A DNA stretch of 64,000 bases from Brevundimonas sp. Its GTDB lineage: Bacteria; Pseudomonadota; Alphaproteobacteria; Caulobacterales; Caulobacteraceae. Made by a program: the position numbers and the translations under genes. Positions 59,182-64,000 of the stretch are shown here, in pieces. Location of the stretch: contig NZ_JAIXTC010000017.1 of assembly GCF_027484365.1 (NCBI RefSeq), forward strand, positions 62,001 through 126,000. The letters run 5' to 3'. The notes beneath the pieces are model-generated. The model searched no databases. It was not told the DNA's origin and saw nothing but the letters and a program-made list of their open reading frames with translations. Within the stretch, counting starts at the first letter, position 1. Every line of letters begins with the position of its first letter.

Positions 59182-60105
59182 ATGGCCCTCCCCGTCCTCA
59201 ATACGTTCGCCGGCAATCCGCTGGATCGCGCCGGAGACTTCCGCAACACGCCTGAATGGCTGGTCGAACAGGCCGCGAGCCCGGACGCCATGGCCATGGT
59301 GCTGTGGGACGGCCAGCCCCTGATCGAGGATCACCCCGACGGGCCGCGTCTGGCCTGGCTGTCCCTGACCCACGCGCGCGAGATGATCCGCGACGCAGAC
59401 CGGGAGCTGTTCCTCGGCCTTTGGAAGACGGCGCCGGTCTTCGCCGTGGAGTTCGAGGGGCCGTCGGATCCGGCCGAGGGTCCGGTCAGGGGGCTGGGTG
59501 TCTTCACCGGACTGCGCGAGGCGGCGGCGGTGCTGTCGGGCGCCGACGCGGCCATGGCCGGGGGAGCCAAGTCCCTGTTCGACTGGCGGCGGAAGCACGG
59601 CTTCTGCGCCAACTGCGGGCATGAGACGACGTCGACGGCCGGGGGCTGGCGACGGGTCTGTCCCGCCTGCACGGCCGAACATTTCCCGCGCGTCGACCCG
59701 GTGACCATCATGCTGCCGGTGTTCGAGGGGCGCTGCCTGCTGGGGCGTCAGGCGGCCTGGCCGGCGGGGCGGATGTCGGCTCTGGCAGGGTTTCTGGAGC
59801 CCGGCGAGACGATCGAGGAGGCCTGCGCCCGCGAGATCAAGGAGGAGGCGGGCCTGACGGTCACGGCCGTGCGGTACCACTCCAGCCAGCCCTGGCCCTT
59901 CCCGTCCCAGCTGATGATCGGCCTGATCGCCGAGGTGTCGGATGCGAATGCGGCCCCGGACATGACCGAACTGGAAGAGGTCGCCTGGCTGACGAAGGAG
60001 GAGGCGCGGGCCGTGCTGGCCGGCGCTCACCCGATCAAGGCCCCGCCGAAATTCGCCATCGCCCGGACGCTTATCCAGGCCTGGGTGGACGGGTTTGAGG
60101 TCTAG
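59182..60105 (+). CDS. nudC: NAD(+)/NADH pyrophosphatase NudC
   Basis: This 307-residue Nudix enzyme splits NADH and can remove NAD caps from RNA. A zinc ribbon is seen as CANCG...CPAC, followed by HFPRVDPVTIM. The Nudix box is GFLEPGETIEEACAREIKEEAG, and SSQPWPFPSQLM is the NudC signature. Length fits the family. Its stop overlaps that of the convergent kdsB by 4 bases. Confidence 0.94.
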   Translation: MALPVLNTFAGNPLDRAGDFRNTPEWLVEQAASPDAMAMVLWDGQPLIEDHPDGPRLAWLSLTHAREMIRDADRELFLGLWKTAPVFAVEFEGPSDPAEGPVRGLGVFTGLREAAAVLSGADAAMAGGAKSLFDWRRKHGFCANCGHETTSTAGGWRRVCPACTAEHFPRVDPVTIMLPVFEGRCLLGRQAAWPAGRMSALAGFLEPGETIEEACAREIKEEAGLTVTAVRYHSSQPWPFPSQLMIGLIAEVSDANAAPDMTELEEVAWLTKEEARAVLAGAHPIKAPPKFAIARTLIQAWVDGFEV

Positions 60106-60842
60106 GCCAGAGCCCGCGCCGCCTCGAGGTCCGCCGGATTGTCCACGGAGATCGGGGCGACCTCGATGACGGCCGCCCAGATCGACAGGCCCAGTTCCAG
60201 CGCGCGCAGCTGTTCCAGCTTCTCGCGCTGTTCCAGCGGCGACGGCGGGGCGGCGCAGAAGCGTTTCAGGGCCTCGCGGCGGTAGCCGTAGACGCCGATG
60301 TGCCGCCAGACCGGGGCGTCGCCGTAAAGGGTCGAGCGGGTGAAATAGAGGGCGCGGCCGTGCCTGCGCCCCTGTTCCAGGGCCAGCACCGCCTTGACCA
60401 CATCGACGTTGGTTCGGTCGGAGATGTCGGCCTCGGGGGCGACGAGGGTGGCGATGTCGCAGTCCGGCTCGCCGTGCAGCAGGGCGGCGCAGGCGGTGGC
60501 GATGCCCGGATCCGCCAGGGGCATGTCGCCCTGGAGGTTGATGACCGAATCATATTCGCCGTCGGGATCCAGGGTCTCCAGGGCCGCAAGGACCCGGTCA
60601 GAGCCGCTCGGCAGGTCGGGATCGGTCAGGACGGCGCGTCCGCCCGCGGCCTCGATGACGTCGACGATCTCCTGATCCCCCGCCGCCACCGCGACCGGCA
60701 GGCCCGACAGGACGGCCTGTTCCCAGGCCCGGATCACCATGGGTTTGCCGCCGATATCGGCCAGCGGCTTGCCCGGAAGGCGGGTCGCCGACATGCGAGT
60801 AGGTATCAGTATCAAAGGCGTCACGGCGGGCCCTTCGTTCAT
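60102..60842 (-). CDS. kdsB: 3-deoxy-manno-octulosonate cytidylyltransferase
   Basis: This 246-residue enzyme makes CMP-Kdo for lipopolysaccharide core assembly. The nucleotide-binding start is LILIPTRMSATRLPGKPLADI, followed by LPSGSDRVLAA, VINLQGDMPLADP and YFTRSTLYG...WRHIGVYGYRREAL. LEQREKLEQLRALELG is also typical. Length matches KdsB. It is convergent with nudC. Confidence 0.96.
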   Translation of the reverse strand: MNEGPAVTPLILIPTRMSATRLPGKPLADIGGKPMVIRAWEQAVLSGLPVAVAAGDQEIVDVIEAAGGRAVLTDPDLPSGSDRVLAALETLDPDGEYDSVINLQGDMPLADPGIATACAALLHGEPDCDIATLVAPEADISDRTNVDVVKAVLALEQGRRHGRALYFTRSTLYGDAPVWRHIGVYGYRREALKRFCAAPPSPLEQREKLEQLRALELGLSIWAAVIEVAPISVDNPADLEAARALA

Positions 60843-60976
60843 GCGACGCCCCGACTCTCAAAGTGAGGTCCGGGGCCGGTTGCGAAGGCGGCGCTAGCGT
60901 GTAAGAGACCGCCAATCAAGATTTCGCCCGGTTTGCCGAGCCGGCCGGGCCTCTAGAAGCGGGATGCGACGACGCG

Positions 60977-61669
60977 ATGAGCGGCGATCTGAAGTGGAAC
61001 AAGATTTTCGGCGCGGGCCTGGGGACGGTGTTCGCCATCCTCGTGGTCCAGCAGGTCTCGGGCGCGATCTACGCGACGCATGCCCCGGAAAAAATGGGCT
61101 ATCAGGTCAACGTCCCTGACGAGGCCGATGCGGGCACCGCCGAGGCCGAGCTGGCCCCGGATTGGGGCACGGTCCTGCCGGTCGCCGACCTGGCCGCCGG
61201 TGAAGCCGCCTTCGCGCGCTGCCAGGCCTGCCACAACGTCGCCGCGGGCGGCGCAGACGGCATCGGCCCGAACCTTTACGGCGTCGTGGGCGGTCCGGTC
61301 ATGCACCGCGCCGGCTTCGCCTATTCGGACGCCATGGCCGCCCACAAGGCCGAGGCGCCGATCTGGGGCTATGACGAGCTGGACCAGTTCATCACCGCGC
61401 CGAACCGCTATGTCTCCGGCACCAAGATGTCGTTCGCCGGCCTGCGTGACACCCCGACCCGCATCAACCTGATCGCCTATCTGCGCAGCCAGGGTTCGGC
61501 AGCCTATGCCATCCCGGCACCGGATCCCGCGCGTCAGCCGGGCGCGGCCGCTCCGGCCGAGGGCGAAGTCCTGGCAGAAGGTGCCGCCGCCGAGACGGTA
61601 GCGACCGAAGCCGGCGCAGCCCCTGCCGAGGCCGCTCCGGTCGCTCCGACGGCCGCTCCGGCCCAATAG
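60977..61669 (+). CDS. Membrane-anchored cytochrome c (c552/CycM-like)
   Basis: This 230-residue protein has an N-terminal TM anchor (residues about 10-30) and one class I cytochrome c domain. Haem attaches at Cys82-Gln-Ala-Cys85-His86, and Met151 (GTKMSFAG) is the likely sixth ligand. GIGPNLYGVVG and INLIAYLRSQ are family motifs. The last about 55 residues are Ala/Pro/Glu-rich and unusual for the domain. Such CycM-type proteins pass electrons from the bc1 complex to oxidase. A terminator follows. Confidence 0.92.
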   Translation: MSGDLKWNKIFGAGLGTVFAILVVQQVSGAIYATHAPEKMGYQVNVPDEADAGTAEAELAPDWGTVLPVADLAAGEAAFARCQACHNVAAGGADGIGPNLYGVVGGPVMHRAGFAYSDAMAAHKAEAPIWGYDELDQFITAPNRYVSGTKMSFAGLRDTPTRINLIAYLRSQGSAAYAIPAPDPARQPGAAAPAEGEVLAEGAAAETVATEAGAAPAEAAPVAPTAAPAQ

Positions 61670-61694
61670 GGCGAGGCGACCAGACAGACTTCGA

Positions 61695-61729
61695 AACAGG
61701 CGGTCCTCACGGGCCGCCTGTTTTCGTTT
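61695..61729 (+). terminator. Rho-independent terminator after cytochrome c
   Basis: AACAGGCGG (61695-61703) pairs with CCGCCTGTT (61714-61722) around a 10-base loop, followed by TTCGTTT. It lies 26 bases after the cytochrome stop and 14 before the end of the convergent C40 peptidase gene. Confidence 0.8.
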
Positions 61730-61743
61730 CGGACATCAGGACA

Positions 61744-62523
61744 TCAGAGGCGGCGGAAGACCGCGGGCTGGAAGCCGTCCGCCAGATAGCGGGCGTCGGC
61801 GTCGGCGAAGGCCTCGACCGTCACGGCGCCGTGGAAACCTGTGGCGTGGATGACGCGGGTCTCATCCAGCATGAAGGCCGAATGGCCCGTCCAGCTGTGG
61901 TCGCTCGAGAGATTCATCCAGACGACGACATCGCCGCGCCGTGCCTGATCGCGCGCAACGGCGACGCCGAGTTCGGCCTGTTCGTCTGAATGGCGCGGAC
62001 CAGCGAGGCCGCAAGCGTGGAGCGCCTGCTGCACCATGCCGGAACAGTCCGTCGCCAGGGACGAGCGGGCGCCGAGGCTGTGGGGGACGCCGAGCAGGCG
62101 TTCGGCCACGGCCACGGGGTCGGTCTCGAACTCGCCGACGGGTGCGGTGTCGATCGCTTCATCGGTCAGGGCATTCAGCGGCAGGACGGATTTGACCGAA
62201 ACCACCCGCCGGGTCGGCAGGCCGCGATGCTGGATGAGGGCCGAGGCATCCATCCAGCCCACGGTTCCGTCGCGACGCGCCTGACCCCAGACGCGCGCGC
62301 CGCGCCGGTCGAGGACGTCGAAGATTTCGCCGTGCAGAAGCTGGTCGATCCGCCCGGAGTCTGTATCGGCCCCGGCATGGATGTCGGCGACCGGGACGGC
62401 GCCGCGCATGGGCTGGGTCGCCCGGAACGCCTCGGCCCGAACGCGGCCTTCCAGCCCCTGCGCGGCCAGGTCGGGCCGGGCGAGGGTCGTGCGGGCGTCG
62501 AAGTCGGTCGGGAGGTCGTTCAA
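61744..62523 (-). CDS. C40 (NlpC/P60) family peptidase
   Basis: This 259-residue protein has an N-terminal SH3-like region (residues about 35-100, LLHGEIFDVLDRRGARVWGQARRDGTVGWMDASAL). The C-terminal NlpC/P60 domain contains nucleophile Cys160 (LATDCSGMVQQAL), His214 (WTGHSAFM) and a third polar residue near His226. Such enzymes cut gamma-D-glutamyl-diaminopimelate bonds in cell-wall peptides. There is no clear signal peptide, so it may recycle muropeptides in the cytoplasm. In relatives it often follows the M17 aminopeptidase gene; here a gene on the opposite strand lies between them. Confidence 0.88.
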   Translation of the reverse strand: MNDLPTDFDARTTLARPDLAAQGLEGRVRAEAFRATQPMRGAVPVADIHAGADTDSGRIDQLLHGEIFDVLDRRGARVWGQARRDGTVGWMDASALIQHRGLPTRRVVSVKSVLPLNALTDEAIDTAPVGEFETDPVAVAERLLGVPHSLGARSSLATDCSGMVQQALHACGLAGPRHSDEQAELGVAVARDQARRGDVVVWMNLSSDHSWTGHSAFMLDETRVIHATGFHGAVTVEAFADADARYLADGFQPAVFRRL

Positions 62524-62657
62524 GCGAAAGCCCTGACGGTTGGCTGATCCTTGTGACAGACGAAGGCGAAAGTCCCGTTAATGGCGGGGCATTCTGTGGA
62601 TATCTTGAATCACGACCGCGAAGCTCCAGATCCATGTGACCTGATCTCGGAGGGGCT

Positions 62658-63158
62658 ATGCTGGCGTTGGCGGTGATGACGATAATGGTTGCGGCCGTCG
62701 TGGTCGGGTTTCCAGAGACGAAGGTCGCCCGGTCGCTGACCCACTGGCTGGTCGAGGCTCCGGCGCGATGGCTGAACCGGACCGCCATTTGGCGGATCGC
62801 CTTCTATTCCGGCCTGATCGGCACAGGCATTCTGATGACCATCCTGTTCGAGACCGAGGGGATGATGCTCTACGGGATGATGGCTCCCGAGATCATGGCC
62901 TGGGCGGTGATGTTCGATGTCGGGGTGATGATCGACGCCCTGCTGGTCACCGGCGCGATCCTTGCCGCCAACGGAGTGAAGGTCGCGCGAATGCAGGGGC
63001 GCGTCCTCGTCGACCGGATCGCGACGGCCTTGCGGACGTGGTTGCGGCCCCGGGCCCGGTCGGTGCGGCCGCCGGCCTCACGCGGATCGCGCAGGTCCGA
63101 CGACGACCGACCGGCGTGGACCGGTCAGCCCGTGTATCGCGCCTTCAGCATGGCGTAG
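62658..63158 (+). CDS. Membrane protein of unknown function
   Basis: This 166-residue protein starts at ATG 62658 with GGAGGGG just upstream. Three to four hydrophobic segments are visible (LALAVMTIMVAAVVVGF, IAFYSGLIGTGILMTILF, IMAWAVMFDVGVMIDALLVTGAILAA). The C-terminal about 55 residues are Arg/Ser-rich; the last 11 codons overlap the 3' end of the M17 gene on the other strand. No family is recognised. Confidence 0.6.
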   Translation: MLALAVMTIMVAAVVVGFPETKVARSLTHWLVEAPARWLNRTAIWRIAFYSGLIGTGILMTILFETEGMMLYGMMAPEIMAWAVMFDVGVMIDALLVTGAILAANGVKVARMQGRVLVDRIATALRTWLRPRARSVRPPASRGSRRSDDDRPAWTGQPVYRAFSMA

Positions 63159-64000
63159 GAGGCGCGCAGACTCTGGGCCTCGCCGCCCTCGGGGTGGCCC
63201 GGACGACCCCTGCTGTTCCAGGCGAAGACGTCCAGATGGGCCCAGGCGCCGGTCGCCGGGGCGAATTTCTGCAGGAAGAGCGCGGCGGTGATCGACCCGC
63301 CCTGGGCCCAGGCGGCCGAGTCGTTGCGGACATCGGCGATGTCCGAGTCGATGGCGGCGCGATAGCCGGGCCACAGCGGCATCCGCCACAGCGGATCGCG
63401 CACCGCCTCCGCCGCCGCCAGCAGATCGGCGGCCAAGGCCTCGTCATCCGTATAGAGGGGCGGCAGTTCAGGCCCCAGGGCGACGCGCGCGGCCCCGGTC
63501 AGGGTGGCGAAATCGAGCGTCAGATCGGGATCGTGCTCGCCCGCCCGCGCCAGGGCGTCGGCGAGGATCAGCCGACCCTCGGCGTCCGTATTGCCGATCT
63601 CGATGGTCAGGCCCTTGCGGCTGTTAAGCACATCGCCGGGCCGGAAGGCGTCGCCGGAGATGGCGTTCTCGACCGCCGCGACCAGCACGACCAGCCGAAC
63701 GGGAAGGTCGGCCTGCATGACCAGCCGACCGAGGGCGAGGGCATGGGCCGCGCCGCCCATGTCCTTCTTCATGTTGCGCATGCCGGCGGCGGACTTGATG
63801 TCCAGCCCCCCGGTGTCGAAGGCCACCCCCTTGCCGACCAGGGCGATCAGGGGCCTGTCGGTCCGGTCCAGATTCCAGCCGATCTCGATGATCCGGGGCG
63901 CGCGATGGGGGGCGGCGGCGCGGCCGACGGCGTGAATGGCGGGGTAGTTCTGGTCGAGCAGGTCGTCGCCGGTGACCACCGAGATCGAGGCTCCGTGGGC
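63125..64000 (-). CDS. M17 leucyl aminopeptidase family protein, N-terminus cut by window
   Basis: The reading frame stays open to the window edge; about 291 C-terminal residues are visible, which is the catalytic domain. Metal and active-site motifs are VGKGVAFDTGGLDIK (catalytic Lys and Asp), KDMGGAAHAL, and the signature NTDAEGRLILADAL with metal-binding Asp and Glu. M17 enzymes are di-zinc or manganese aminopeptidases acting on peptides in the cytoplasm. The gene starts beyond the window. It probably paired ancestrally with the C40 peptidase downstream. Confidence 0.92.
   Translation of the reverse strand, partial: AHGASISVVTGDDLLDQNYPAIHAVGRAAAPHRAPRIIEIGWNLDRTDRPLIALVGKGVAFDTGGLDIKSAAGMRNMKKDMGGAAHALALGRLVMQADLPVRLVVLVAAVENAISGDAFRPGDVLNSRKGLTIEIGNTDAEGRLILADALARAGEHDPDLTLDFATLTGAARVALGPELPPLYTDDEALAADLLAAAEAVRDPLWRMPLWPGYRAAIDSDIADVRNDSAAWAQGGSITAALFLQKFAPATGAWAHLDVFAWNSRGRPGHPEGGEAQSLRASYAMLKARYTG

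Noticed and set aside
1..64000. CRISPR array, rRNA operon or insertion sequence
   Set aside because: No regularly spaced direct repeats of CRISPR size, no rRNA signature and no transposase motif were seen on reading both strands.

Overview
The window looks like part of a Caulobacterales chromosome, most probably a Brevundimonas-like alphaproteobacterium. This is inferred from the very high GC content with strong GC bias at third codon positions, two TonB-dependent receptors, the aerobic cobaltochelatase subunit CobT, Coq7, the rpmH-rnpA-yidC-engB block, the dnaX-ybaB-recR block, and REP-like intergenic palindromes. No 16S rRNA is present, so the genus is an inference.

Bases 1-13195 are the distal late region of a prophage. 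All of its genes read rightward and nearly all are joined by ATGA, TGATG or GTGA overlaps. The order is: three large internal or ejection-type proteins (one cut by the window edge), a tailspike, a membrane/coiled-coil lysis candidate, an M15 endolysin, a DUF1353 protein and two small unknown proteins. One large protein combines a lytic transglycosylase with a DdrB-like ParB domain. A further small gene appears to lie out of frame inside its 3' end (4399-4638). The prophage stops at the 3' end of a tRNA-Arg gene, which suggests integration into that tRNA.

Bases 13.2-31.9 kb are housekeeping and metabolic genes: gamma-glutamyltransferase, a VTT membrane protein translationally coupled to a sensor kinase, rpmH-rnpA-yidC-engB, cobT with a phytase-like esterase lipoprotein, dsbB-coq7, a YqaA-type membrane protein, exoD, hppD, a periplasmic isoaspartyl peptidase, and a fumarylacetoacetase-family hydrolase. 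hppD and the last gene suggest tyrosine/homogentisate breakdown.

Bases 31.9-50.5 kb carry envelope and uptake functions. An ATP-grasp enzyme plus a flavin monooxygenase are divergent from a TonB receptor, which is followed by a secreted metallophosphoesterase. Then come tRNA-Leu, a DUF6880 protein, a Bcr/CflA exporter, an M1 peptidase lipoprotein, a secreted amidohydrolase, and an operon of a beta-helix lipoprotein with a second TonB receptor.

Bases 50.8-64 kb hold tRNA-Gly, a TraB/GumN protein, a membrane protein/HTH/membrane protein operon, rmuC, an SPFH protein pair, dnaX-ybaB-recR, the SRP RNA, nudC, kdsB, a membrane-anchored cytochrome c, and a C40 peptidase and M17 aminopeptidase pair separated by a gene on the opposite strand.

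Intergenic DNA contains two visible repeat families. One is REP-like long palindromes (20.6, 23.6 and 44.0 kb). The other is an apparently unusual element made of a CGGACT/AGTCCG hairpin next to tandem GGACGCTTC 9-mers (44.3 and 54.5 kb).
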